From positions 62,001 to 126,000 of the forward strand of contig CAVQIM010000004.1 of the NCBI GenBank assembly GCA_963712595.1: DNA of 64,000 nt, written 5' to 3'. Of this stretch, positions 24,633 through 32,500 are shown piece by piece. A program made the translations under genes and the position numbers. Position 1 is the first letter of the stretch; each line of letters starts with the position of its first letter. Origin of the DNA: VRUE01 sp963712595. Lineage in GTDB: Bacteria > Actinomycetota > Thermoleophilia > Solirubrobacterales > 70-9. The notes under the pieces were generated by a model. It was not told the origin of the DNA. It saw only the letters and a list, made by a program, of their open reading frames with translations, and made no database searches.

Positions 24633-25604
24633 ATGTCGATGGACGATCAAATCCGACCGGACGACGCTGAGCTCGAGGCGGAGGCCGAGACCACGGCTGA
24701 GGCGGCCGCGCCGGTTTCGGCTACCCACAGCGGCCCTTACGTCAGCGAGGACGGCTCGGTGATGGGGCGTGACTTCGTCATTCCCGGCGTCGATCCCGCC
24801 GAGTCCGATCCGTATCGCTTCCACACCGGGCGCAAGCGCGACCACGGTGGCGAGGACGCGATCGAGATCATCGATCTGGTCAAGCAGTTCGGCCGCGCCC
24901 GCATCCTCAACGGGCTCAACCTCGGCCTGCCCGAAGATCAGGTCTCGATCGTCCTCGGCCCCTCCGGTACCGGCAAGAGCGTTCTCGTCAAGCACATCGT
25001 CGGATTGCTCTACCCCGACTCCGGTGACGTGCTCGTGCACGGCGAGTCGATCCCGAACATGACCGACGACGAGCTCTTCGACGTGCGCAAGAAGTTCGGC
25101 CTGCTCTTCCAGGACGGCGCCCTGTTCGGCTCGATGAACATCTACGACAACACCGCCTTCCCGCTGCGCCAGCACACCGACAAGAGCGAGGAGGAGATCG
25201 GCGAGATCGTCAACCGCCGCCTCCGCGAGGTGGGGCTGAGCGAGGCGATCTACAAGATGCCGAACGAGCTCTCCGGTGGGATGCGCAAGCGCGCCGGCTT
25301 CGCCCGCGCCCTGGTGCTCGAACCGGCGATCGTCATGTTCGACGAGCCCGACTCGGGCCTCGACCCGGTGCGCACGGCGCTGCTCTGCGAGCTCGTGCGC
25401 GAGGTGCACGAGGAGAACGGCGGCTGCTACCTGGTGATCAGCCACGATCTCAACACGGCGCGGCGGATCTCCGACTTCATCGCGGTGCTCTGGAACGGCA
25501 AGATCGTCGAGTCGGGGCCGAAGGAGGAGCTGTTCGACTCGGAGAACCAGTTCGTGCATCAGTTCCTCAATGCGGACGTGTCGGGTCCGCTGTCGATGGA
25601 CTAG
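24633..25604 (+). CDS. mlaF: MlaF/Mkl-type ABC transporter ATPase
   Basis: The 323-residue protein has an acidic N-terminal extension of about 75 residues before the ABC domain. It then shows Walker A LGPSGTGKSVLVKH, Q-loop GLLFQDGALFGSMNIYDN, signature ELSGGMRKRAGFARAL, Walker B IVMFDEPDSGLDPVR and switch His in YLVISHDLNTARR. It energises the two MlaE permeases. Start ATG 24633 (ATG 24639 also possible). Confidence 0.95.
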   Translation: MSMDDQIRPDDAELEAEAETTAEAAAPVSATHSGPYVSEDGSVMGRDFVIPGVDPAESDPYRFHTGRKRDHGGEDAIEIIDLVKQFGRARILNGLNLGLPEDQVSIVLGPSGTGKSVLVKHIVGLLYPDSGDVLVHGESIPNMTDDELFDVRKKFGLLFQDGALFGSMNIYDNTAFPLRQHTDKSEEEIGEIVNRRLREVGLSEAIYKMPNELSGGMRKRAGFARALVLEPAIVMFDEPDSGLDPVRTALLCELVREVHEENGGCYLVISHDLNTARRISDFIAVLWNGKIVESGPKEELFDSENQFVHQFLNADVSGPLSMD

Positions 25605-25613
25605 CGGTTCTGG

Positions 25614-25759
25614 CGGGCGGGTCCTGTCGCGGGGGTGGGGTGCCCTCCTTGCGCTGCGCGCTGCTTCGGGCACCGGGACCGTGCGGGTTTAGGGATGGAG
25701 CCCTGCCCTCAGCAGCCTCCGCGCGGCGGAGATCACCCCACCCCCGCGCCACCCGCCCG
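25614..25759. repeat. 146-bp palindromic element between mlaF and the MMPL gene
   Basis: Two nested perfect inverted repeats: CGGGCGGGT (25614-25622) with ACCCGCCCG (25751-25759), and a 15-bp arm 25628-25642 with 25734-25748. The interior is imperfectly paired. It ends 12 bp before the MMPL ATG and might affect mRNA stability or coupling within the operon. Confidence 0.85.
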
Positions 25760-25771
25760 AGGAGCCGCTGA

Positions 25772-28309
25772 ATGGGATCGATAGCGGGGTGGGCCGTTCG
25801 GCATGCGCGTGTGGTGCTGGCGGTTTCGGTTCTCCTTGCTGTTGGAGCTGGTGTGGCCGCTACTCAGCTTCCGGCGGATGCGGGGACAGGGACGCTTGTC
25901 GACCGGGATACGGAGGCCTATCGGGCTACGGAGCGGGTTCGGGAGGTCTTTGGGGAAGAACCTGTGGTCGTGGTCGCGCAGGGGGATCTGCAGCAGTTGA
26001 TCCTCACTCCGAACCTGGGGCGGTTGTTGCGGTTGGAGGGGTGCCTCTCTGGAAAGGTGCCGGAGGGGGCGAAGCCGATCCCGGGGCCCTGTGCGGAGCT
26101 GGCCGAGATGGATCCCGTCCAGTTCGTCGCTGGCCCGGCGACTTTCCTCAACGAGGCGGTGATCCAGATCGAAAGGCAGCTACGGCGCCTGGCTTCGCGG
26201 GTGCCGCCCGAGCGGCTGCGCGAATTCCTGCTCGCGGTCGCCGCGCGCTACGGGATAACCAGCGTGCCCGGCATCGGAAATCCCGACTTTCTCGCCACGG
26301 TCGTCTTCGATCTGCGCCGCGAGCGAGGCACGCCGAAGTCGCGGCTTGCCTATCTCTTTCCCAACGGCCACTCGACCCAGATCGTCGTCCGCCTACGCCT
26401 GGACCTGAGCGAAGCCGAACGCAGCCGTGCCCTGGCCCTGATCCGCGCTGCTGTCTTCGACCCGACCCCACGTCGCGCCTGCAGCTTCAAGGGCGAGCCG
26501 GAGTCCTGCTTCAAGCTGCACGGGGGCCACTACACGGTCTCCGGCGCCCCGGTCGTGATCGAAGGCGTTGCCGATGCGCTCAAGGAGGCGCTGCTGGTCC
26601 TTTTCGCCGTCTCGCTCGTGGTGATGGCGCTGACTCTGCTGCTCGTCTTCCGCTCGCGACTGCGGTTGCTGCCGTTGGGGGTCGCCGTTGCCGCAGCGGC
26701 GATCACCTTCGGCCTGCTCGACCTCCTCGGTGGTTCGCTGACGCCCGCCTCGATCGGGGTGCTTCCAATCCTGATCGGCCTCGTCGTCGACTACGCGATC
26801 CAGCTCCAAGCTCGCTACGACGAAGCCGCGGTGGCGGGTCGTGATGGAGTCGAGGCAGCTCGGATGGCGGCGGGGCGCGGAGGCCCGACGATCGCCACGG
26901 CCTGCCTGGCGACAGGTGCTGGCTTTCTCGCCCTCCAGCTCTCCCCGGTACCGATGGTCCGAGACTTCGGCTGGCTCCTCGTCGCCGGTGTCGCGATCGG
27001 CTTTGGCCTGGCCCTAACCGGGGGCTTCGCTGCCCTCGGCCTTCACACTCGGATGGGAGGAGGGGGTGCCCCTCCGCGCGCTGGGTTTTTCGCCTTGCGC
27101 GTCTCAGCTCTCGCCGAGCGGTCGGTGCGAAAAACAGGACGCCGCGCGTCTCCGGGGCACCCCCTCCTTCCATCCGGGCGTCTTGTGGGCCTTGCTCTCG
27201 ACCACCCGCGGCGGGTGCTCGCTATTGGGGCGACGCTTGCAGTTGCTGGTTGGATCCTCGGTACCCAGGTCGAGACCACAACCGATATCCGTGACCTTGC
27301 TCCTCAGAGCACACGCGCGATCCGCGATCTCGACCGAGTCCAGAACGCGACCGGTGTCTCCGGCCAGCTCCAGGTCAGCGTAGAAGCGCCCGACTTGACC
27401 GATCCCGCGACGATTAGCTGGATGGCAGCTTTCAAGCAGCGGGTGCTCGATTCGAACGGATTCGCCGGTCGCCAGCCAAGTTGTCTGGAAGCCGAAATCT
27501 GCCCGGGTCCAGCGCTGTCGGATTTCCTTACAAGCGACAAGGGAAACGCTGCGGCGCTGACGCAGCGGAACATCCGCGCCACCCTCGGAGAACTGCCCGC
27601 CTATGACCTCGAGCAGGTGGCACCGGTCGATCCCAAGACGGGTCTGCCTGGACACCTGGCGCTGCTCAGCTTTGGCATCCGGGCCCAGTCGCTGGAGGAC
27701 CAGCAAGCGCTGATCGAACGAGTGCGGAGTGAGATCGGCGAGCCAGGTGCACCCGGCGGGCCTCCGGAGGGCGTTCGGGTGCAGCTGGCCGGACTGCCGG
27801 TGATCGCAGCTGCTGCGGCGTCCGACCTTTCTTCCAGCCGCTACTGGCTTACGCTCGCCGGGCTGCTTGCGGTGGCACTTGTACTGCTTCTCGCCTATCG
27901 CTCCCTCAAGCGCTCGCTGGTCCCTGCGATTCCGGTGCTCTTCGCGACCGGCTGGTCGGCGCTGGTTCTCTGGATCTCCCAGGTCCCCCTCAACCCGATG
28001 TCGGCGGCCTTGGGTGCGCTGACGATCGCGATTGCGACTGAGTTCAGCGTCATCCTCTCGGCCCGCTTTCACGAGGAGCGAGCTGGGGGGCTGCCGGTCT
28101 CTTGGGCGCTGCGGGTCGCCTATGCTCGGACCGGCCCGGCTGTGCTTGCCTCGGCGGTGACGGTGATCGCGGGGTTCGCCGTGCTGATCGCAAGTGACGT
28201 GGGGATGCTGCGTGAGTTCGGTTTCGTCACCGTGATCGATCTCGCAGTCGCGTTGGTAGGGGTCATGGTCGCCCTGCCCGCGGCGCTTGCCTGGACGGAG
28301 GAGTGGTGA
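25772..28309 (+). CDS. MMPL/RND-superfamily lipid exporter (HpnN-like) carrying an in-frame palindrome
   Basis: The 845-residue protein has two RND halves. Each has a leading helix, a large extracytoplasmic loop (about 35-270 and 495-675) and a bundle of helices (about 272-425 and 685-835). GVLPILIGLVVDYAIQLQARYDEA and AALGALTIAIATEFSVILSARFHEE are the matching conserved TM4-type segments of the two halves. The layout fits MMPL/HpnN-type exporters of hydrophobic lipids. Residues about 427-468, the cytoplasmic linker between halves, are encoded by the palindrome at 27050-27176. It is downstream of mlaEEF and its stop overlaps the redoxin gene, suggesting one lipid-handling operon. Confidence 0.9.
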   Translation: MGSIAGWAVRHARVVLAVSVLLAVGAGVAATQLPADAGTGTLVDRDTEAYRATERVREVFGEEPVVVVAQGDLQQLILTPNLGRLLRLEGCLSGKVPEGAKPIPGPCAELAEMDPVQFVAGPATFLNEAVIQIERQLRRLASRVPPERLREFLLAVAARYGITSVPGIGNPDFLATVVFDLRRERGTPKSRLAYLFPNGHSTQIVVRLRLDLSEAERSRALALIRAAVFDPTPRRACSFKGEPESCFKLHGGHYTVSGAPVVIEGVADALKEALLVLFAVSLVVMALTLLLVFRSRLRLLPLGVAVAAAAITFGLLDLLGGSLTPASIGVLPILIGLVVDYAIQLQARYDEAAVAGRDGVEAARMAAGRGGPTIATACLATGAGFLALQLSPVPMVRDFGWLLVAGVAIGFGLALTGGFAALGLHTRMGGGGAPPRAGFFALRVSALAERSVRKTGRRASPGHPLLPSGRLVGLALDHPRRVLAIGATLAVAGWILGTQVETTTDIRDLAPQSTRAIRDLDRVQNATGVSGQLQVSVEAPDLTDPATISWMAAFKQRVLDSNGFAGRQPSCLEAEICPGPALSDFLTSDKGNAAALTQRNIRATLGELPAYDLEQVAPVDPKTGLPGHLALLSFGIRAQSLEDQQALIERVRSEIGEPGAPGGPPEGVRVQLAGLPVIAAAAASDLSSSRYWLTLAGLLAVALVLLLAYRSLKRSLVPAIPVLFATGWSALVLWISQVPLNPMSAALGALTIAIATEFSVILSARFHEERAGGLPVSWALRVAYARTGPAVLASAVTVIAGFAVLIASDVGMLREFGFVTVIDLAVALVGVMVALPAALAWTEEW
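27050..27176. repeat. 127-bp palindromic element inside the MMPL coding sequence
   Basis: The arms 27050-27072 and 27154-27176 are inverted over 23 bp with one mismatch; both contain a G-rich run ending GGGTGCCCC. Inside, GTTTTTCGC (27085-27093) pairs with GCGAAAAAC (27127-27135), and CGCGCG blocks pair between. The reading frame stays open throughout and encodes a basic, Gly/Pro/Arg-rich linker. Confidence 0.9.
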
Positions 28310-28959
28310 GGGACCGCTATTCGCTCATCGCCGGTCTCTTCTTCGCGGCGATCATCGTGCTTGCTGTCGTCAACACCGTGGGCAAGAACGAGGAAACGCT
28401 CGGCCTCGACGATGTAGCTGCTCGCTGGCCCCTGCCTGAGTTCGCGGTGCCCGACGCCGGTGGGCGGCTCGAAGGCGACGCCAACCTCGCCCAGGACGAC
28501 TGCGAGACCTCGCAAACTCCCTGCCCGCCCGAGGCGCGCCGTATTCCCGCCTGCGGGATCCGTGCCGTCGGCGCGATTCGCGTCTGCGACCTCTTCGATC
28601 GTCCGCTCGTGCTCTCGTTTTGGTTCACCCGCGGCGGCAACTGCGTCGAGCAGCAGGATGTGGTCGAGAGCGCCTACGCGCGCTACCGTGGGCGCGTGAA
28701 CTTCCTATCCCTGGACGTTAGGGACGATCGCGACACCGTTCGCGAGTTGATCCGCGGCCACGGCTGGAAGATGCCGGTCGGCTATGACCGAGACGGGGCG
28801 GTCGCCGCCCTGTACCGGATCGGTGGCTGCCCGACCTTTGCCTACGCATACCCTGGCGGCACTCTTCAGGACGCCAGCATCGGCGAGCTGACGAGTGGCC
28901 AGCTCGACGCCCACATAGGTGCCTTGCTGCGGGCGACGCGCGTTGCGGAGGGTGGTTGA
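28306..28959 (+). CDS. Membrane-anchored thioredoxin-like (redoxin) protein lacking a CxxC
   Basis: The 217-residue protein has an N-terminal anchor (SLIAGLFFAAIIVLAVVNTV) and a thioredoxin-fold domain: LVLSFWFTRGGNCVEQQD, YRGRVNFLSLDVRDDRDTV, and GGCPTFAYAYPGG with the cis-Pro-like CPTF. The usual CxxC is replaced by RGGNC, leaving one Cys, so dithiol redox activity is doubtful. Extra cysteines in the 60-100 region may form structural disulphides. The start GTG 28306 overlaps the MMPL stop; GTG 28303 is equally in frame. Confidence 0.7.
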   Translation: MRDRYSLIAGLFFAAIIVLAVVNTVGKNEETLGLDDVAARWPLPEFAVPDAGGRLEGDANLAQDDCETSQTPCPPEARRIPACGIRAVGAIRVCDLFDRPLVLSFWFTRGGNCVEQQDVVESAYARYRGRVNFLSLDVRDDRDTVRELIRGHGWKMPVGYDRDGAVAALYRIGGCPTFAYAYPGGTLQDASIGELTSGQLDAHIGALLRATRVAEGG

Positions 28960-28960
28960 G

Positions 28961-29635
28961 GTGCCGGATGCCGAGCCGGTGGAGTTCGAGCTGGGCTGGG
29001 AGCCCTCGCCCGAGCAGGGTTGGGTGGCACCGCACATCGCCGCCGAGTTTCCCGGCCTCGGCATCGCCTGGGTCGAGCTGGACAGCCGCACCGATTCCAG
29101 TCCCGAGCCGGTGCAGCGCCGTCTTCGCCACCTCTCCGATCGCTTCTTCGGCTCGCACGCGATCCATATGCGCGAGCGGCCGATTCCCTGGGCCTACCGG
29201 GTTTTCTTTCGTCAGATCGGGCTTGACCCCGACCGCACGCGCACCCCGATCGAGCAGCTCGCCCTCGACCGACTCCACGACGGCGCCTTCAAGTCGCGCG
29301 GGATGCCGGCCGATGCCCTGACCGTCGCCACGGTCGAGACCGGCGTTGCCTTGCGCGCTTTCGACGCCGGGCGACTCGATGGCAGGCTCTGCATACGCGA
29401 CTCCGCCCCCGGCGAGTCGCTGCCGGGCAAACAGGGAGAGCTGGCTCGGGGGACGCTGACGATCGCCGACGGGCGCGAGCCGCTCGAGCTGCTCTTCGGT
29501 GGCACCTCCTCGGCCCACCGGGTGGATCGGAGTACCCGCCGTATCGTCCTTGCCGCGGTACAGGTGAAGGGGGTGCCCCAGGCAGCCGTCGACGAGGCCC
29601 TCTGGATTGCCTGCGCTGCGATCGAGACCGTCTGA
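28961..29635 (+). CDS. B3/B4 domain protein (PheT tRNA-editing-domain-like)
   Basis: The 224-residue protein resembles stand-alone B3/B4 domains of the phenylalanyl-tRNA synthetase beta chain: RPIPWAYRVFFRQIGLDPDR, TPIEQLALDRLHDGAFKSRG, VETGVALRAFDAGRLDG and LLFGGTSSAHRVDRSTRR. Such proteins are thought to bind or edit aminoacyl-tRNA or amino-acid-like ligands. GTG 28961 lies one base after the preceding stop; it is the last gene of the mlaEEF-MMPL-redoxin run. Confidence 0.78.
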   Translation: MPDAEPVEFELGWEPSPEQGWVAPHIAAEFPGLGIAWVELDSRTDSSPEPVQRRLRHLSDRFFGSHAIHMRERPIPWAYRVFFRQIGLDPDRTRTPIEQLALDRLHDGAFKSRGMPADALTVATVETGVALRAFDAGRLDGRLCIRDSAPGESLPGKQGELARGTLTIADGREPLELLFGGTSSAHRVDRSTRRIVLAAVQVKGVPQAAVDEALWIACAAIETV

Positions 29636-29708
29636 CCGGATCGCGGTCTCCTTAACCAGTTGATCGTTTTCTCAGGCAGCGCGGTGATCTACACTCGGAT
29701 CCGGGTCC

Positions 29709-30215
29709 ATGCCAGATCTGCTCGAACGAGACACGCTGACAGCGCTTCGAGTGGGAGGCGACGAGCGCCTCGCACGCGCTGAGCTGCGCCGCCAGATCGG
29801 GCGTCTCGAGCACGAGCTCTCCCGCCTCAGCATCGAGGGATTCCCCCGGCTTTGCATCGACACAGGGGTCCGGGCCCACTTTCGCGAGCCACGGGTCGCC
29901 GACCTCGAGGAGCTGGAGCGGGTGCGCGATGCGCTCGCCACGCGGATTGCTGGCGCCCGCGACGCTCTCGCCGAGCGCGCCGAACTCGAGACCCGCAACC
30001 GTGAGGCACTCGAGCGGATGCTCGCTGCCCCGGCCGAGCACAAGTGGGTCCGTATCTCACGGGCGGACGTCGGCGAGCCAGGTTGCGGACACTGGCACTC
30101 CCAGCCGCGCCTCGGCCCGCTCGGGATGCTGATGGGCTGGTGGCACGTCAAGGTCTCGTCTGGATGCCCGTTATCCGGGCGGCTTGCGGCCGTTGAGCGT
30201 TCAGAGCTCACCTAA
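29709..30215 (+). CDS. Conserved hypothetical protein, coiled-coil plus Cys/His-Trp-rich tail
   Basis: The 168-residue protein has a charged helical N-terminal two-thirds (LARAELRRQIGRLEHELSRL, then VADLEELERVRDALATRIAG). A compact C-terminal block contains DVGEPGCGHWHSQPRLGPLG and MLMGWWHVKVSSGCPL, whose Cys/His spacing could hold a metal. TACACT lies 13 nt before ATG 29709. I do not recognise a functional family. The last 23 bp overlap the next gene if TTG 30193 is its start. Confidence 0.55.
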   Translation: MPDLLERDTLTALRVGGDERLARAELRRQIGRLEHELSRLSIEGFPRLCIDTGVRAHFREPRVADLEELERVRDALATRIAGARDALAERAELETRNREALERMLAAPAEHKWVRISRADVGEPGCGHWHSQPRLGPLGMLMGWWHVKVSSGCPLSGRLAAVERSELT

Positions 30216-30597
30216 AGGAAAGACCGAGGAGCGTCCCCCGGCGCCCTGGGGGGACTTCCCGCTCGCCGAGCTGACCGTGCTTGCCGGCATCGTCCTGTTG
30301 GTGGTCGGGATCGTCGGCAAGCATCCGACCGCGCTTGGGGCCGGCGTCGTGCTCGCCGGTCTCGGCGGTCTCGAGGTGGCGGTCCGCGAGCACTTCGCCG
30401 GCTACCGTTCCCACACCACCTTGCTGGCGGGCACGGTCTTCGTCCTCGTCGTTGGCGGCCTCTTCTACCTCGCGGGGCTGATCCTGGCGATCTGCCTCGC
30501 CATCGGAGCAGCCGCCTTCCTCGCCGCCTTCCTCGCCCTGCGCCGCACCTTCCAGCGGGCGTCGGGCGGGCTGTCGTTCAAGCTCGGCCGCTTCTGA
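30193..30597 (+). CDS. Small integral membrane protein
   Basis: About 134 residues with an N-terminal polar stretch (SSPKGKTEERPPAPWGDFPL) and three to four hydrophobic helices (LTVLAGIVLLVVGIVG, ALGAGVVLAGLGGL, LLAGTVFVLVVGGLFYLAGL, AICLAIGAAAFLAAFLAL). The start is uncertain: TTG 30193 or TTG 30184, neither with a clear ribosome site. Its stop lies in a perfect hairpin shared with the convergent mIHF gene. Function unknown. Confidence 0.6.
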   Translation: MSVQSSPKGKTEERPPAPWGDFPLAELTVLAGIVLLVVGIVGKHPTALGAGVVLAGLGGLEVAVREHFAGYRSHTTLLAGTVFVLVVGGLFYLAGLILAICLAIGAAAFLAAFLALRRTFQRASGGLSFKLGRF

Positions 30598-30612
30598 CGC
30601 GACCGCGTCAGA
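30593..30612. terminator. Perfect hairpin containing both stop codons of a convergent gene pair
   Basis: TCTGACGC (30593-30600) and GCGTCAGA (30605-30612) form an 8-bp stem with a GACC loop. TGA of the plus-strand gene and TGA of the minus-strand gene lie at mirror positions in the stem. It probably acts bidirectionally in termination or 3'-end protection; no T tract is evident. Confidence 0.55.
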
Positions 30613-30964
30613 CCAAGATGGCCTCTCTGGAGGCCAGCTCGGCGGAAAGCAGCGCCCGTTGGCGTGAGGTCAGGGTGCCGAGGCGCTTGTTCTCGTTGAG
30701 CGCGAGGCTGAGGAGGAACTTGCGGGCACGGGTGCGGCCCCAGCGGCGCTGACTCGTCAGCAGCTCGGCCAGGGTCATGCTCTCTGTCTCCCAGGGGCAG
30801 TCCCGCACAACGTCCGCGGCGTCGACGTCGCCTCTGGCGATCGAGCGCTTCAGCTCCGCGCGTGCGAGCCGTACGTGGTTGGCTCGGGCGAGGGCCTGCA
30901 TGTGCTGTGGGGCCTGAGTGGCGGAAGCGGTCGTCTGAGCAGGGGCTATCGAAACAGCGTCCAC
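30608..30964 (-). CDS. mihF: Actinobacterial integration host factor (mIHF)
   Basis: The 118-residue protein matches mIHF of mycobacteria and Streptomyces: NHVRLARAELKRSIARGDVD, MTLAELLTSQRRWGRTRARK with the H2TH-type DNA-binding helix, and KRLGTLTSRQRALLSAEL, equivalent to RRLRGLGDRQRKALLEKF. It would be an essential nucleoid protein. The N-terminal extension of about 25 residues is longer than usual. The start GTG 30964 has GGGAGGAG upstream, unlike the leaderless genes around it, and a consensus promoter lies about 130 bp upstream. Confidence 0.88.
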   Translation of the reverse strand: MDAVSIAPAQTTASATQAPQHMQALARANHVRLARAELKRSIARGDVDAADVVRDCPWETESMTLAELLTSQRRWGRTRARKFLLSLALNENKRLGTLTSRQRALLSAELASREAILV

Positions 30965-31094
30965 TGGGACTCCTCCCTTCGGGTCGTTAACTGGGTAGCT
31001 CGTCGCGTCGGACCGCCGGCATCTGGCCTGGGCCTGGGTGAGTTGAGAACTCCACCATTCGCGTCCCTGCCCCGGGAGCGATCGGCGCGGGGGC

Positions 31095-31124
31095 AAGCTA
31101 TGCGCTGGGGGCAGTGAGCGTCAA
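31095..31124 (-). promoter_or_regulatory. Consensus promoter for mIHF (TTGACG-18-TAGCTT)
   Basis: On the minus strand TTGACG (31124-31119) and TAGCTT (31100-31095) are separated by 18 bp, a near-consensus housekeeping sigma promoter. Transcription would begin near 31088, giving mIHF a leader of about 125 nt. Confidence 0.65.
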
Positions 31125-31214
31125 CCCGTACTCACGACCGCGGTGTCACCCCGGTCGCTAAGAGCACCTTTTTCTTCGCGATTGGGGTCCTTCCCGATTT
31201 GGCCGAGGCCGAAA

Positions 31215-32474
31215 CTACCCCGAGCGGGGTATGTCGGGGAAACCGTCGAGGACCTTGGCGACGGTCTCGAGGGCTGCGTCGAGGTGCTCGCGCCGGTGGG
31301 TTGCCATCAGGCTCGTGCGAAGCAGGGCGCCGCCGGGCGGGACCGCCGGGTGAATCGCGACGTTGGTGTAGACGCCGGCATCGAAGAGCGCCTTCCAGAG
31401 CAGCACGGCCTGCCAGTCGTCGCCGACCACGACCGGCACCACCGGGGTCGTTGCCACCGTGCCGTCGGGCAGGGTGCCAGGCTCGATGACCTTCAGGCCC
31501 AGCTGGCGCAGGCCTTCGCGCAGGTACTCGGCATTGGCGAGCAGAGCCTCGAACAGTCGTGGGCCCTCCGAGCGGATCACGCGCAGTGCCCCGAGCGCGG
31601 CGCCGACCGCCGCAGGCACGGCGGAGGCGCTGAAGACGAATGAGCGTGAGGAGATGCGCAGGTACTCGACCACCTCGGCGGGGCCCGCGACGAACCCACC
31701 GCAGGAGGCGAGGCTCTTCGAGAAGGTGCCCATGCGCAGGTCGACCTCGTCCTCGAGGCCAAACAGCTCGCAGGCCCCGGCGCCACGGGCGCCGAGCACG
31801 CCGGCGCCGTGCGCCTCGTCGACCATCAGCCGTGCGCCGTAGGCCTTGCAGAGCTCGACCGTGCGCGGCAGGTCGCAGACGTCGCCCTCCATCGAGAAGA
31901 CCCCGTCGACGACTACGAGAACGCCGCCGCCATCCTCCGCCGCTCGCTTCAGCATCTTCTCCAGCTTGTCCATGCGGTTGTGGCGGAAGGGGCGCAGCTT
32001 GGCGCCCGAGAGACGGCAGCCGTCGAGGATCGAGGCGTGGTCTCCGGAGTCGACGACGACGGTGTCGCCGGGTCCGAGGATCGTGCCGATCGTGCCCAGG
32101 TTCGACTGATAGCCGGTGGAGAAGACGATCGCGTCCGCCTCGCCCATCCACTCGGCCAGCTCGCGCTCCAGCTCGACGTGCAGGGGGGTGGTCCCGTTGA
32201 GCAGGCGCGAGCCGGTCACCCCGGTGCCGTATGTCTCGAGCGCGTCACGCGCCGCCTGCTTGACCCGCTCGTCGCCGGTCAGGCCCAGGTAGTTGTTGGA
32301 GCCGAGCATGATCGTCTCCCGCCCCTCCATCTCGACCACGGGACCCGCCTGCGAGGTGAGCAGTCGGAAGTAGGGGAGCAGGTCGTGCTCCTTCGCTGCT
32401 TCCAGCTGCTCGAGGCGGTCGTGGCTGCGCGCCTTCTCGAAGACGTCGACAGGGGCCTTCGCGGTCTCGCTCAT
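31215..32474 (-). CDS. Alpha-oxoamine synthase, serine palmitoyltransferase-like
   Basis: The 419-residue PLP enzyme has MLGSNNYLGLTGDERVKQAA, TGSRLLNGTTPLHVELE, FSTGYQSNLG, VDSGDHASILDGCRLSG with the cofactor-stacking His, LMVDEAHGAGVLG and MGTFSKSLAS with the Schiff-base Lys. The C-terminal DAGVYTNVAIHPAVPPGGAL and LLRTSLMATH resemble bacterial serine palmitoyltransferases more than BioF or KBL. The alternatives are 8-amino-7-oxononanoate synthase or 2-amino-3-ketobutyrate ligase; no biotin or threonine genes are near. It is divergent, by 26 bp, from an acyltransferase resembling bacterial ceramide synthase. TACACT lies 7 nt before ATG 32474. Confidence 0.82.
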   Translation of the reverse strand: MSETAKAPVDVFEKARSHDRLEQLEAAKEHDLLPYFRLLTSQAGPVVEMEGRETIMLGSNNYLGLTGDERVKQAARDALETYGTGVTGSRLLNGTTPLHVELERELAEWMGEADAIVFSTGYQSNLGTIGTILGPGDTVVVDSGDHASILDGCRLSGAKLRPFRHNRMDKLEKMLKRAAEDGGGVLVVVDGVFSMEGDVCDLPRTVELCKAYGARLMVDEAHGAGVLGARGAGACELFGLEDEVDLRMGTFSKSLASCGGFVAGPAEVVEYLRISSRSFVFSASAVPAAVGAALGALRVIRSEGPRLFEALLANAEYLREGLRQLGLKVIEPGTLPDGTVATTPVVPVVVGDDWQAVLLWKALFDAGVYTNVAIHPAVPPGGALLRTSLMATHRREHLDAALETVAKVLDGFPDIPRSG

Positions 32475-32481
32475 CTTGCAG

Positions 32482-32491
32482 AGTGTAGGTT
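32482..32491. promoter_or_regulatory. Bidirectional promoter with overlapping -10 boxes
   Basis: AGTGTAGGTT reads TACACT on the minus strand (32487-32482; 7 nt before ATG 32474) and TAGGTT on the plus strand (32486-32491; 9 nt before ATG 32501). The boxes share two bases and the whole intergenic gap is 26 bp, so both transcripts should be leaderless. Confidence 0.6.
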
Positions 32492-32500
32492 CAGGGCCCC

